NCBI RefSeq assembly: GCF_024679095.1
Contig: NC_066553.1
Location: 8,160,030 to 8,224,029 of the forward strand
Origin: Eriocheir sinensis
Taxonomy: Eukaryota; Arthropoda; Malacostraca; Decapoda; Varunidae
Direction of reading: 5' to 3'
Length of the DNA: 64,000 nucleotides
Positions 11,561 to 23,741 of the stretch are shown in pieces. The notes beneath the pieces are model-generated. The model ran no database searches. It was given only the letters and a program-made list of their open reading frames with translations, and had not been told where the DNA came from. The position numbers and the translations under genes are program-made. The first letter of the stretch is position 1. Every line of letters begins with the position of its first letter.

Positions 11561-11596
11561 AAAGAATTATTACAAAATGTTATCCTCAGTACTCGT

Positions 11597-11627
<31 letters not shown>

Positions 11628-12150
11628 AAACAACACGAGCATTGTCACCCAGGGTACATAGAGAAGAAATGGCGATAGGGAGGCGAGGGAGATGATGATA
11701 ACCCACGTACGAGTATACCTGGGGCTGGGTTATCAGTCCCTATTCCTTGGAGGACAAATAATAGGTTCATATCGTCACCCTCGTAAGATAATCGCCTAAG
11801 TCATTTTTCTGCGATATCCAGGTTTTAGTTTACATCAATTTTTCAACATGTGACGCCCATTTTTGTATAGTTGCCTTCGTCATTCAGGGTTTGAGTATTC
11901 TAGAATTGGCCTTTTCCTTTCTGCCTAAATCTTAAGCCAAATGAGGTAATGACAGTTCTTTTTCTGATTTCCTGTAAAGTAGAAAATAATGACTTACACG
12001 CTTTGTTTACGAAGGTGACGATATTCTTATACGTATCGGACTCCCTCTACGACTCTTTTCTTAGGCTATTTTGAAGAGTAACCCGATTTTCGTGGGTGAT
12101 TTTCATGGTGATGGTGCAGCAGTCGTGTAAAGCTATACCTAGCTACTAAC
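11561..12150. other. No gene seen
   Basis: A (CA)n tract at about 11599-11625, otherwise unique-looking sequence without a supported open frame. Confidence 0.4.
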
Positions 12151-12530
12151 GAGGAACACAAACAGGTCATGACAATCCCAGCAACTTACATAGATTTACA
12201 TAGAGAATCAGACCACACAGACCCCATCCATGGACCAGACTAGGTGGTCTGTCCTTAAACCTAAGTGATTCTGCATTAATCAGATGGCTCCAAAACGTTG
12301 CATTTCAACTCTAGTTAATATTAAGTTGAAGGAAGTGACGGTCGAGCTTGTTTTTGAAGGAGTCATTCGTGTTACACTGGACTACTGACGGTGGGAGCTT
12401 ATTCCATTCACGCACTACAACGTTGGTGAAGAAAAATTTGATGCAGTCTGAATTTACTTGTCTACATTTGAGTTTTATGCCTTCTACGAGAGGCTTCTAC
12501 TTCTTCTACTTCTACAAGAGGCTTTTCAAA
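12150..12530 (-). mobile_element. Non-LTR retrotransposon 3' end
   Basis: The minus frame contains KFFFTNVVVREWNKLPPSVV followed by SFKNKLDRHF, the conserved C-terminal WNxLP..FKxxLD signature of CR1-group reverse transcriptases. Confidence 0.75.
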
Positions 12531-12689
12531 CACGCGATCTGAGGTGCCGATACGTTTACCAATACACGTCTCATAAACGTTTAGGCGTTCTCGGAGTGGG
12601 TGGCGTGATCATGCGAGGTCTGATTTCCGGAAAACTGGTCTGCCTGAAAACGTATGATGAAGCGCAGTCAGTCCTTGAACAATGGCATG

Positions 12690-14290
12690 CCTCTCATACC
12701 CTTCTGCCTCCCCTCCTCTCCCCTTCCCACCTGCCCCGTCCTTTTTTACCTGCCCCCTGCCTTCCCCCTTTCCCTCCCTTCCCACCAGCCCCCCTCCCCT
12801 CCCTACAGTACGAAGGAGTCTGAGTCAGGTGTTGATATATAAATAAGTTCACGAGACACGGAGGGTCGGAGGGGAGAGACGGAAGGAGGAGGAGGAGGAG
12901 GGGGGGGAAGAGAAGAGGAGAGGAGCTGGCCGTGAAGGGAGGTAGACGTGAGAAGAGGGGTGTGGGGGGGGGGGACCTGCTAACCACGTGGGGAGGCAAA
13001 AGAAGCAGAAAGGGAGAGGAAAGAAGAGTAGAGATACAAAGCGTTACAGGTCCAAAGAAGAAGAAGAAGAAGGGAAGTTAACCACGTAGGAGAGGAGAGA
13101 AAAGGAAGAAGAGGGAAGAGGAGGAGAGAGTTATTATACCACGTAGGAGAGGAGAGAAAAGGAAGAAGAGGAGGGGATCTAACCGCGTAGGGAGGGAAGA
13201 AGAGGATAGGAGAGGAGAGAAAACGAAGAAGAGGAGGGGAAGGGAGGGAAAATGAGCAGGGAGAAAGAGGGAAGAGGAGGAGAGAATCAGTTAAGCTCGT
13301 AGGAGGGGAGAGAAAAGGAAGAAGTGGCGGGGAGGGAAAGAAGGAAGAGACAGTAAGCAACTCGCAACTGAAAAGGTTAAAAGACGAAGGAAGAAGACGA
13401 GGGGGCATCTACCATGTGAAGAGGGGAAGTAGGTAGGAAAGAGGAAGGAAGAGGGCATAAAAGAAGGGGCCATCAAACTACACAGGGAAGAAGAGGAGGA
13501 AGACAGAGGGAGAGCTACCACGTGGGAAGGGAGAAGATGAAGGAAGAAGACGAGGAGGCATCTACCATGTGAAGAGGGGAAGTAGGTAGGAAAGAGGAAG
13601 GAAGAGGGCATAAAAGAAGGGGCCATCAAACTACACAGGGAAGAAGAGAAGGAAGGGGAGAGTTACCACGTGGGAAGGGAGAAGATGAAGGAAAAAGACG
13701 AGGGGGCATCTACCATGTGAAGAGGGGAAGATATAGGAAAGAGAAGGGAAGAGGGCATAAAAGAAGGGGCCATCAAACTACACGGGGAAGAAGAGAAGGA
13801 AGGGGAGAGCTGACCACGTTGGAAGGGAGAAGATGAAGGAAAAAGACGAGGGGGCATCTACCATGTGAAGAGGGGAAGATATAGGAAAGAGGAAGGAAGA
13901 GGGCATAAAAGAAGGGACCATCACACTACACGGGGAAGAAGAGAAGGAAGGGGAGAGCTGACCACGTTGGAAGGGAGAAAATGAAGGAAAAAGACGAGGG
14001 GGCATCTACCATGTGAAGAGGGGAAGTAGGTAGGAAAGAGAAGGGAAGAGGGCATAAAAGAAGGGGCCATCAAACTACACAGGGAAGAAGAGAAGGGGGA
14101 AAAAAGGAAGAGAAGGAAGGGGAGAGCTACCACGTTGGAAGGGAGAAGAGGAAGGAGACGAGGAGGGAGGGTATCTACTATGTGAGGAGGGAGTAGGTAG
14201 GAAATAGGAAAGAAGGGGCCAACAAACTACACAGGAAAGAAGTGGACGAAAGAGGGAGAAGGGAGACCAAGGGGAGAGCAAACCACGTGG
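12690..14290. repeat. Polypurine/polypyrimidine tract with 148-bp tandem repeats
   Basis: 12700-12800 is CT-rich on the plus strand; 12855-14280 is strongly GA-rich. Between about 13390 and 14260 some six units of about 148 bp recur (CATCTACCATGTGAAGAGGG, AAAAGAAGGGGCCATCAAAC, ACCACGTTGGAAGGGAGAAG); the landmark CATCTACCATG is at about 13406, 13560, 13708, 13855 and 14004. Shorter CCACGTAGGAGAGGAG units precede them. Confidence 0.92.
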
Positions 14291-14799
14291 GTGACGCTCG
14301 CCCTGGGTCTGGTTACTCTGAGCAGGGTGGGAGCTAGGGGGAGAGGGAGGGAGGCACTGAGGCAGGGGAGGGACTCGAGGGAGGTTCATCTAGTCCCGTC
14401 CCTGCCCAACACATCGAGGTGTAGAGCCACTGAGCATTGGCACTTGACAGCATCAGTAGCCCGGGCGCCACCGTCAAGAGAAGACCTATCCTGTGGTGCT
14501 GGGTTCTTGTCTTGCCCACATACTCTCACCCACGTTTTCCGGAGGTTGTCTGCGGTCTAGTTTTCCGTCGCCGTCTCCTCGTCAGCGAAGGACTTGCCCT
14601 CACCTCGTCTCCTTCCCATCAGCAGCATGGTGTCCAAGTGAGATATTGTGTTTAGTCCTCGCCACTAGTCCTCACCATAGGCCCCAACCTTCACGTATAT
14701 TACTCTAATCACGGTGCCCATTCAGCGATACTCAACCCCTCTACAACAAATTATCTTTCCTTTTTATGGTTTCTGCTGAAGAGAACTAGGTACATATGC

Positions 14800-14953
14800 C
14801 GCTACTGCTACTATTTTTACTTCTACTATTACTACTACTACTACTATTACTACTACTACTACCACTACTACTACTATTACTACTACTACTGCTACTACGA
14901 CTTCTACTTCCACCAGTCCTGCTGCTCTAATACCACAATATTTTTTAAGTTTG

Positions 14954-15007
<54 letters not shown>

Positions 15008-15158
15008 GAATGTTCTGTGATGTATTACCTATAATTATTGTGGACTACAGTATTTTGATTATGCATAACTCGGAATTCAGTTTATTCATTCTCAGGACAA
15101 AGCATGTGCGAAAAAAAAAAATATTGTAAAGCTGTGGTCCATAAACTACTACTACCAC

Positions 15159-15204
<46 letters not shown>

Positions 15205-15205
15205 G
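14800..15205. repeat. (ACT)n and two (GT)n microsatellites
   Basis: (ACT)n about 14800-14910, (GT)n about 14958-15006, (GT)n about 15161-15201. Confidence 0.9.
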
Positions 15206-15264
15206 ATGCCATGGAGGTAATAGGTCATGCCTTTTCCATTTCTCTCTTTCCGTCAGTCTCATCA

Positions 15265-15485
15265 GGGTCGTATTCTCGAACATTTCCGCCCCCAAACTCA
15301 CATATTTGTCAAGGCTTTCGTAGGAGTTGTGAGCATTTTCAGGGGTAGTTGAATGACCCTGGTGCTAGTTTAACTCTTCCTCTGTACCGTGAATCAAAGA
15401 AACAACTCCTTAGAACCCGATTGATCTCCTATTTGGCCTTTGGAAATAGTTGATGTGGAAGGTGGAAGCGTTCAAGAATACAGAG
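15265..15485. mobile_element. Harbinger/Tourist-like MITE, copy 6 (reverse, second subtype)
   Basis: Starts GGGTCGTATTCTCGAACATT and ends GCGTTCAAGAATACAGAG. Flanked by TCA at 15262-15264 and 15486-15488. Confidence 0.85.
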
Positions 15486-15632
15486 TCAGCAACAGTAACT
15501 AAAGTCCCAGAGTGCTGATTTACTTCTCTAGTGCTTTTTTTTTCCAAGAGTTGCGGCCTCCTCGGTTTGCCTTCAGTCCCGACTACTCAGCATCGATAGC
15601 TGTTACCTAAAGGGGAACAAAACGTTTAAACT

Positions 15633-15841
15633 GGTATTATAAGACACTTTTGCTTCTCACATCAGCTATTTCTAAAGGTCAAAGAGGGGGTCAGTCGGGT
15701 TCTAATGAGTGTTTCTTCAGGTTCATGGTACAGAAGAAGGGTCAAACTACCACCAGGGTCATAAAACTACTCCTGTAAGATGCCCACAACTCCTACGAAA
15801 GCCTTGTCAAATATGTGTTCTTGGGGGGTGAAATACGACCC
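15633..15841. mobile_element. Harbinger/Tourist-like MITE, copy 7
   Basis: Starts GGTATTATAAGACACTTTTG and ends GGGGGTGAAATACGACC. Well-preserved core; no clear target duplication. Confidence 0.85.
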
Positions 15842-16058
15842 TTATTTTTTACTCCTCCTTTTCTTCTTCTTCTCCTTCTTCAGCTTGTTTTCCTGCTCTT
15901 TTTTGCTTTTCGTCTAATTATTTTCCTTATTTCCTAGTTTTTCCTCCGTGTATTTATTTTTCCTCTTTCCATGCTTTGTTTTATTTTTTCTTGTCCCCAT
16001 TTTTGAGTTTTCCAGTTCATGCCTGTATTTCATGGGTTTTTTTAATCTCCTTCTTAAT

Positions 16059-16088
16059 AATAGTAGTAGTAGTAGTAGTAGTAGTAGC

Positions 16089-16134
<46 letters not shown>

Positions 16135-16380
16135 TACTATTTATATAACTTCTTTTTTCTTGAGTTTTCACTAATTGGTTCCTGCATTGCGTGGGTCTTT
16201 ATCTGTCTTTCTTTTTCTTTTATTGTGTCCTTCCTCGAATGTTGCCTTTAATAGTTCATGCACTGAGGGGAACAAGTTGCTTCAGTGGGCATTGCAGCTT
16301 TTCGTCACGCCAGTCTGAAAAGTTGCTGTCGCAAGGAAAATTTAATAACGATGATAAGAAGAAGAGGATATATAAGTAGC

Positions 16381-16426
<46 letters not shown>

Positions 16427-16440
16427 TAATAATAGTGAAA
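16059..16440. repeat. (AGT)n and (AAT)n microsatellites
   Basis: (AGT)n about 16059-16136; (AAT)n about 16380-16435. Confidence 0.9.
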
Positions 16441-16599
16441 AGTGGAAGAGGAGAAAGAAAGAAAACATATGTCTGAAGAGGAAGAGGAAGAAGAAAGGAA
16501 ATGCTTGAATAAATAAATTAATGTAGGCGTGGAAGAGGGGCTGGACAGTGCACGAAATCTTTTCCTGGTATGTGTTCTTGAAACGTTTAGGTCTTTAGG

Positions 16600-17400
16600 T
16601 TAGGAGAAGGAAGAAGGGAGGATGGGTATAGGGGGAGGAGATGTGGGTGATGGGAGAATGACGAGGCAAGAGGAGGAGGAAGAGCAAAAGGAGGAAAAAT
16701 TGTTTATACGAGGCGGTACTGGTCACGTAATAAAGGATGGGTGGTGGATGGGGTGGGTAGGTGGGTGGACGGAAAGTGCACTGGGTGGGTAGATAGTATT
16801 GGGGGTTGGTGGGAAGGGCGTATAAGGGTGAGTCGGAGGATGGTAGTCACTGGGCGGGTTGTTTGGTTGATGAGTGGGTGAGTGGGTAGATGGATAGGAG
16901 GGTCTCTGGGTGGATAGGTGGTTGGTTAGGTAATGGTAGGGGTGGGTGGATTGGTTGGGTGGCAGGGTGGGTAGGTGGGTGTTGGGATGATGGTAGGGGG
17001 GGTTAGATGGCAGGGTGGGTTGTTGAGTGGTAGGGTTGCTAGTTCGGTGGTAAGGGCGCTGGGCAGGGACGGGGGGGGGGGGGTATTACGTGGGATAGAT
17101 TCTGGCCACTCAGGCGTCAAGAAACCCGTCGACAGCCTTCTCCTTGTGCTAAGGGGCGACAAGAGATGAAAGAAGGAAAGATAACGTAACCTAACCTAAC
17201 AGTTATCTTGTTTTAATGTGGAGAGGGGAGGGGAGGGGAGGAAAAGTGAGAAGTGGGAGAGAGAGGAGAGGAGGGGATGGAAGAAGAGAGGAAAGAAGAC
17301 AGGAGAGGAAGGAAAACTTAGGGAGGGAGGCGAGGGGATTGGTGAATGAAGTGGTTGATTGGTTGGCAGACAGGTGGTTGTCATGTATATCTAAGTAGTT
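16600..17400. other. GGTG/GGA-rich non-genic stretch
   Basis: Degenerate GGGTGGGTGG- and GGAGG-type sequence with no supported gene. Includes GTAACCTAACCTAACA at 17185-17200, flanked by AAGATAAC and GTTATCTT. Confidence 0.55.
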
Positions 17401-17532
17401 CTTCAGTGCGGCCCACGTGTTTGTTGTTCTGCGTTTCAGGTTCTTAAGGGTTGGATATTGAGAAGTTTGAACCCTGACCCTGACCTTAGAATAGATAGGT
17501 ATATATATGTTGAGAAAGTCATTGATGTTTTA

Positions 17533-17752
17533 GGTCGTATTATAAGACATTTCCTCGTCCAACAACACATATTTGACAAGGCTTTCGTAGGAGTTGTGGG
17601 CATTTCCAGGAGTAGTTTTTGACCCTGGTGGTAGTGTGACCCTTCTTCTGTACCATGAACCTGAAGAGACAATCATTAGAACACGACTGACCCCCTCTTT
17701 GACCTCTAGAAGTAGGTGGTGAGAGAAGCGAATGTGTCTTGTAATACCGACC
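17533..17752. mobile_element. Harbinger/Tourist-like MITE, copy 8 (reverse)
   Basis: Starts GGTCGTATTATAAGACATT and ends TGTCTTGTAATACCGACC. Exact TTA duplication at 17530-17532 and 17753-17755. Confidence 0.93.
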
Positions 17753-17931
17753 TTAGAGTCGTGAAAGAATAGTTGAATAATAGATGAATTGTCAAGTGAA
17801 AAGAGCAGTTGTTTTTATTTGTGGGGGCGTTGATCGAAACACTTAAGCCCTCAGCTCCTCATTTACGGGCATACATGGCAGATTTATTGCTTATAGATTA
17901 TGTAAGAGAAACAGTTCAACCTTATGCCATG

Positions 17932-17934
<3 letters not shown>

Positions 17935-17999
<65 letters not shown>
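17935..17999. repeat. (GT)n microsatellite
   Basis: Uninterrupted GT run of about 65 bp. Confidence 0.97.
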
Positions 18000-18002
<3 letters not shown>

Positions 18003-18508
18003 ACAACACAAATTTTACGGAAATAATAAGTTGCGTTGTCATGTCTGAGTCTATTGCAGCGTTCCTTGTTGCAGGTTCACATTACAAACGAGGCTGGCGA
18101 GTTCTGGTTTCCTTGACACGTCTGTTTATGCGCTGATGTATATATATAGCGCTGCCAGGATTACACAAGTGCGTAAATCTTGGCAGTATAGTGGTGTTAT
18201 GTTTGCATTGGGAAGGTCATGTTTGATGCATCTAGTGCTGCACGTTACAGTGGTGGCTGTGAAGGGTTATCATAAAGGCCTTCTATCATGGGAGTAGCCG
18301 GGCCACACAGTGCTTGGTTCCTCGAAGGACCACCTAGAGCAACAGGGTATTTCAAGGAGTCCTCTTGGCCCTCCTTTATTTGGATATTTTTTGTTGTTAA
18401 AGATAAAGATCCCAAGACCTATTATGGATCCACCTCCTTTAGAGCCTTTAGACAAGGGCTACTCAACTGGCGGCCGCGGTCCGAGTCTGAACCTTATGAG
18501 TGCTGTGT

Positions 18509-18696
18509 CTGGACCCCAGCCTCAAGGAGTAGAAGAATATAATTAAATGACATGAAGGTCCTGGCGATGTATTCTTGCAAGTGTATTTCCTGGACTACCT
18601 GTAGAGTCAGTCAAGGAAACACAATTGCTAGAATCCATCGCCAGGACCTTCATGTTATATAATTATATTCTTCTACTCCTGGAGGCTGGGGTCCTG
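18509..18696. repeat. Hairpin: about 61-bp inverted repeat with a 66-bp loop
   Basis: Arms 18509-18569 and 18636-18696 (CTGGACCCCAGCCTC.. / ..GGCTGGGGTCCTG; AGGTCCTGGCGATG / CATCGCCAGGACCT). Just upstream, GGGCTACTCAACTGGCGGCC at 18458-18477 resembles a hAT-type terminus, but no partner end was found. Confidence 0.8.
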
Positions 18697-18973
18697 CTAC
18701 AATACTTATCCGAGCCTCTGCATACATTTGAACTTGTCTAACTGGACCTTTTCTTATTATAGTAGAGCATCCTTGCTTTAGGGGGTTGGGGATAATCTTA
18801 ATGACCTCTTTCCCTTTTACCTCCCCCACTGGCTTCATTGTCCAATATCTAACGTAATTATGTTACACGCTTCTGTGGTGCCTAGCTACGAATCGTCAGC
18901 GTCTTGTGGTGAGAACAAAACTTGAACCTGTCGTGGGGGTCACCAAGTCCGCGCCCCGACCATTCGGCCACCG

Positions 18974-18974
<1 letters not shown>

Positions 18975-19020
<46 letters not shown>

Positions 19021-19251
19021 AGGTTATTAATTACTCTTATGTCGCGGGGATGATTGATGAACGTTTTATCTCGCATCTGTTGGTCTTCCTCGTTATGATT
19101 TTAATTAAACAGCGTGTAATTCTGTCCTTAATGCTTTAATTTTCAAGGTTTATGTAGTCATTTGTCTTTATATTAATTTATATATTCTATTCATCACAAT
19201 CTGTCTATGTCTTTATATTTTATACTTTTTTATACTCATCTATTTAATCAG

Positions 19252-19294
<43 letters not shown>

Positions 19295-19669
19295 AATAGA
19301 TAGAGAGATAGAGATATATTGTGGACGGGAAGCATGTCTGGTTACCATAATCGGATAGTCGGTGCTGGTGCAGGCGAGCGTGTGTTGCGTGGTGTGAAGC
19401 GAGGCGGACCACCTGACCCAGACCAACCCAGACCCAGCGGACTACATAGACCTGGCGATGCAGAGGCAGGAGGGGTATGGTGTTTGGGGGGAGGGGGAGG
19501 GGGGGGGATCAGTGATAAGCACATCCTGTCACTTCTACCGCTCATGTATACCCTCTGCTCAACTGTCTACTCCCCCCCCTCCCCCCCTCCCCGTCACTTC
19601 TTCCCCTCCTGTTCCCTTCCCTTCCCTATCCCCTATTTTCACATATCTCCCTTCGGTTATTTTCCTCAC

Positions 19670-19756
<87 letters not shown>

Positions 19757-19760
19757 GCAT
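18975..19760. repeat. (GT)n, (CA)n and (CT)n microsatellites
   Basis: (GT)n about 18975-19019, (CA)n about 19254-19291, (CT)n about 19677-19754, with C-rich sequence 19570-19660. Confidence 0.93.
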
Positions 19761-20048
19761 CACGCTCCCACCCTTCCCTTAGTGCCTCCCCTACTATTTT
19801 CTTCCTCTACCATAACTCCCTTCCCCTACCACGGCTCCCTTCCCTTCCCTGCCCCTGTGCCTCCCCTCCCCCCACAGGTGTCATGTAGCACGGCCGGCTC
19901 ATTTAATCAGGCCAGGTAGTCTGCGTGTTGACGGCGAGGCAGGTGTTCAAGGACAATACCCGACCGTGAGAGGCAGGACGAGGAACAGATGGCAGGAGGA
20001 GGAGGAGGAGGAATAAATTAAGAGGAAGAGGAAGAAGGATATTAGTAG

Positions 20049-20268
20049 GGGTTGTATTCTTAAACATTTTGACGGCCAAGCACATATTTTACAAGGCTTT
20101 CCTAGGAGTTATAGGAATTTCCAGGGGTACTTTTATGGCCCTGGTGGCAGTTTGACCCTTCTCCTGTACCATGAACCTATAAAAACACTCATTGGAATCC
20201 GATTAATCTCCTTCTCGGCCTTTGGAAATTGTTGATGAGAGGGATGGAGGCCTCTGAGAATACCGTCC
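20049..20268. mobile_element. Harbinger/Tourist-like MITE, copy 9 (reverse, second subtype)
   Basis: Starts GGGTTGTATTCTTAAACATT and ends GAGAATACCGTCC. Flanked by TAG at 20046-20048 and 20269-20271. Confidence 0.85.
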
Positions 20269-20539
20269 TAGGAAACAGAAGAAGCAGGAAGAGTAGGAAT
20301 CCAGGAGGAGGCAAATGGATGAGAAATTGAAGATGCAGGAGGCGGTGGAGGATTATAGGAACCAAGGAGATCGAGGAAGAATAAAGGTGTCAAAAGGAAG
20401 AAAAATAGAGGAAGAGGAGGAGGACTGGGATTAAAAGAGGAGAGACAGGAGAAGAAAGAATATGAATAAAGGAGGAAACAAGAGGAATGTAGATGATAGA
20501 AATAAAAGGAGGAGGAATAATGTATAGGAAGAGAGGAGG

Positions 20540-20665
20540 TAGGAGGAGGAGGAGGAGGAGGAATATATGAGAGGAGGCAGAAGAAAAGAAAATAGAGGAA
20601 CGTCACGTATAATTATTTGCATCTTTCCCTTGTTCTTATATATCAGGAGTATGATTACGTGTGTC

Positions 20666-20700
<35 letters not shown>

Positions 20701-21022
20701 GAGGAGGAGGAGGAGGAGGAATATATGAGTGGAGGCAGAAGAAAGGAAAATAGAGGAACGTCGTGTATAATTATTTGCATCTTTCCCTTGTTCTTATACT
20801 ATATCAGGAGTATGATTACGTGTGTCGTTAGTAGTAGTAATAGTAGTAGTAGTGGGAGGAGGAGGAATATATGAGAGGAGGCAGAAGAAAGGAAAATAGC
20901 GGAACGTCACGTATAATTATTTGCATCTTTCCCTTGTTCTTATATATCAGGAGTATGATTACGTGTGTCGTTAGTAGTAGTAGTAGTAGTAGTAGCTAGT
21001 AGTAGGAGGAGGAGGAGGAGAG
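20540..21022. repeat. About 160-bp tandem repeat, 3 units
   Basis: Three units of (GGA)n, AATATATGAG.GGAGGCAGAAG, GAACGTC.TGTATAATTATTTGC, ATCAGGAGTATGATTACGTG and (AGT)n. The spacer is much better conserved than the trinucleotide tracts. Confidence 0.9.
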
Positions 21023-21082
21023 GCTTTCATGCACGAGGCTCATTCTTAGTCACGGAAAAGCCCTAGAGTTGTGTGTGTGTGT

Positions 21083-22860
21083 GTGTGTTTACCTAGTTGT
21101 ATTTACCTTGTTTTGACATACGGGAAAAGAGCTACGCTTACGCTGTCCCGTCTCCATATCCGCTCTTATCCAACTTTTCCTTAAAATCATGAATGTTTCT
21201 TGCACAAACCACCTCCTCCTCCAGTCCATTCCACAGCTCAATGCTTCTGTTTGGGAAGCTAAACTTTTTCACATCTCGCCTACACGTGGTCGCCCTCAAT
21301 TTCTTCCCATGTCCTCTTGTTTCTCTCTCGCTCCACACACACAGGTCCTCTCTGTTCGGATTCTCCACCCCACTCGCCACCCTGTACACCGCTATCAGGT
21401 CTCCTCTTTCTCTTCTTCTCCCCAGGGTTGTGAGCCCCATGCTATTGAGTCTCTCCTCGTAAGTCCGATCCCTAAGTTCCGGTGCCATATTAGTTGCCAT
21501 TCTCTGTACTCTCCAGCTTTCTTATATTATTCTTTTCGTGAGGAGACCAGACCACTGCTGCATACTCCAACCTTGGCCTTATCATTGTAACTATTATTTT
21601 CTTCATCATCTCCTCGTCCAAATACACAAATGCCGTCCTTATGTTCTTCAGCAAATTCATAGTTTGTCCCGTAATCCTGTTGATGTGTTTGTCCAGTGAC
21701 ATGTTTTCTGAGACAGTCACTCCCAAATCTTTTTCTTCTATTCCTCTGCATATTATCTCACTTCCCATCTTAAAATCATATTCACATCTTCTACCACTCC
21801 TACCAAACTCTATTTTTTTTACATTTCCCAAGGTTGAATTCCTTCTGCCATGTACCACTCCACTCCCATATTTTGCCCAGGTCCCTCTGCAATGCCTTAC
21901 AGTCTTTCACATCATTGACTCGTCTCAACAGCTTTGCATCATCTGCAAACAAACTCACATAGCTGGTCACTCCGTCCACCATATCATTTATATCAACAGC
22001 AAACATTATTGGCGCCAGCACCGAACCTTGTGGGACCCCACTCATCACAGGGCACCAGTTGGAAACCCTGTCCCTGATTATTGTCCTCATTTCCCTGTTA
22101 GTTAGGAAGTCCTCCAGCCACTTAATCAGTCCATCACCCACTCCACCCCTATTTTTAATTTTCCAAACTAGTCTTCTGTGTGGTACTTTGTCGAATGCCT
22201 TTTTCAAATCCAGGTACACTCCATCCCCCAAGCCTTCTCTCTCTTGTATTAAATCTGTCACCCTTCAGTAATAACATAACAAGTTGGTGACACACGATCT
22301 CCCTCTCCTGAATCCAAACTGGCAATCCGAGATAATTCTCTCATTTTCTAAAAAATCCGACCACCTGTTTTTAACTAGCCTCCCACATATCTTCGCAACC
22401 ACACTAGTGAGTGATACCGGTCTGTAATTTAATGGGTCCTCTTTCTTTCCTCCTTTATATATTGGTACTATGTTTGCTCTTTTCCAAACTTGTGGTACCC
22501 TTCCTTCACTCAGGGAGGCGCTCATTATGGAGTGCAGTTTCTCTGCAAGTTGCTCACTGCATTCTTTCAGGACCCACCCTGATACTCCATCCTGCCCTGT
22601 CGCCTTTCTTACATCCAGCTTTTTCAAGCTTTCTTTGACCTCATGCACCGTTAACTGTATCTCCTGCATAGCCCTTCCTCTTTCCTGGCCCGGTGGTTGT
22701 ACGAATTCGTCTTCCTTTGTGAAAACTTTTTGAAAGCTGTTGTTCATCGCTTCTGCCATCTCTGCTGGGTCTTCATATGTAGTTCCATCCATTTTCAGTT
22801 TATCGATTGTTTCTCTATTCTTTAATTTGCCGTTCACATGTCTATAAAATAATTTAGGTT
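21083..22860 (-). mobile_element. CR1-group non-LTR retrotransposon, RT domain to 3' end, frameshifted
   Basis: Minus-strand frames join as four overlapping pieces (22837-22265, 22261-21800, 21858-21490, 21500-21138), so it is a broken copy. It encodes reverse transcriptase: NYRPVSLTSV, KAFDKVPHRRL, SGVPQGSVLAP, catalytic FADD, then RPRLEYAAVVWSP and a C-terminal TRGHGKKL..WNGLE..FKEKLD. The 3' end at low coordinates runs into TTTACCTAGTTGTATTTACC and (GT)n. The endonuclease is absent, so it is 5'-truncated. Confidence 0.93.
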
Positions 22861-23034
22861 GGTCTTTGCATTTGTGTGTGTGTGTGTGTGTGTCCTGTCT
22901 GCTAAGCTACCCTACTCTCCATTTCGTTCACTTGTTCCTTTATCAGTTGCTTCTATAATGGGACTAATAATCATTCCCATCTCCTTGTGTCCAGTTATGC
23001 TCTTATGTACCGTCCTCGAGGTTATATAGTTTAA

Positions 23035-23262
23035 GGGTGGTATTCGCAGACGCTCCCTCCTCTCACAGCTAATATTTCCAAATGCCACAAAGGTTATCAG
23101 AAAGGTTCCCATGAGTGTTTTTTTTTTTTCACGTTCATGGTACAGGAGCTTTGTCATATTACCACCAGGGTCATAAATCTACCCATGGAAATACCCACGA
23201 CTCCTACGAAAGCCTTATCAAATGTGGGTGTGTGAGCCCTGAAACGTTTAAGAATATGGTCC
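23035..23262. mobile_element. Harbinger/Tourist-like MITE, copy 10 (second subtype)
   Basis: Starts GGGTGGTATTCGCAGACGC and ends ACGTTTAAGAATATGGTCC. Flanked by TAA at 23032-23034 and 23263-23265. Confidence 0.88.
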
Positions 23263-23284
23263 TAAGCCTCTTCAATTAGTCTTA

Positions 23285-23499
23285 GGGTCGTATTATAAGA
23301 CATTTCGCCGCCCATGACCACATATTTGACAAGGCTTTCGTAGGAGTTGCGGGCATTTCCAGGAGTAGTTTTATGACCCTGGCTGTAGTTTGACCTTTCT
23401 TCTGTACCGTGAACCTCAAGAAACACTCATTAGAATCCGACTGACCTCCTCTTTGGCCTTTAGAAATAGCGATGTGGAAAATGTCTTATAATACCGACC
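23285..23499. mobile_element. Harbinger/Tourist-like MITE, copy 11 (reverse)
   Basis: Starts GGGTCGTATTATAAGACATT and ends TGTCTTATAATACCGACC: 215 bp with near-perfect terminal inverted repeats. Exact TTA duplication at 23282-23284 and 23500-23502. The best reference copy here. Confidence 0.95.
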
Positions 23500-23741
23500 T
23501 TACAGTGTAGCAAGTTATCCCGTTCCTGGTGCCCCATTTCTGCTATACTGTTCCGTGCTCGAGGTCAAATAGTCCAAGTTCTATTCGTTACGCTGATATT
23601 GACAAGTGATCCAGCTCTTTATTTCTTGTCCTTCTGTACTGTCCCGCTCACGAAGGCATTAATTTTAAACCGAATCAGATTGTATTGTATTGCATTACTA
23701 GCTCTATATGTATTTTCTTGTTGTGTGATCAGTTGTATTAA

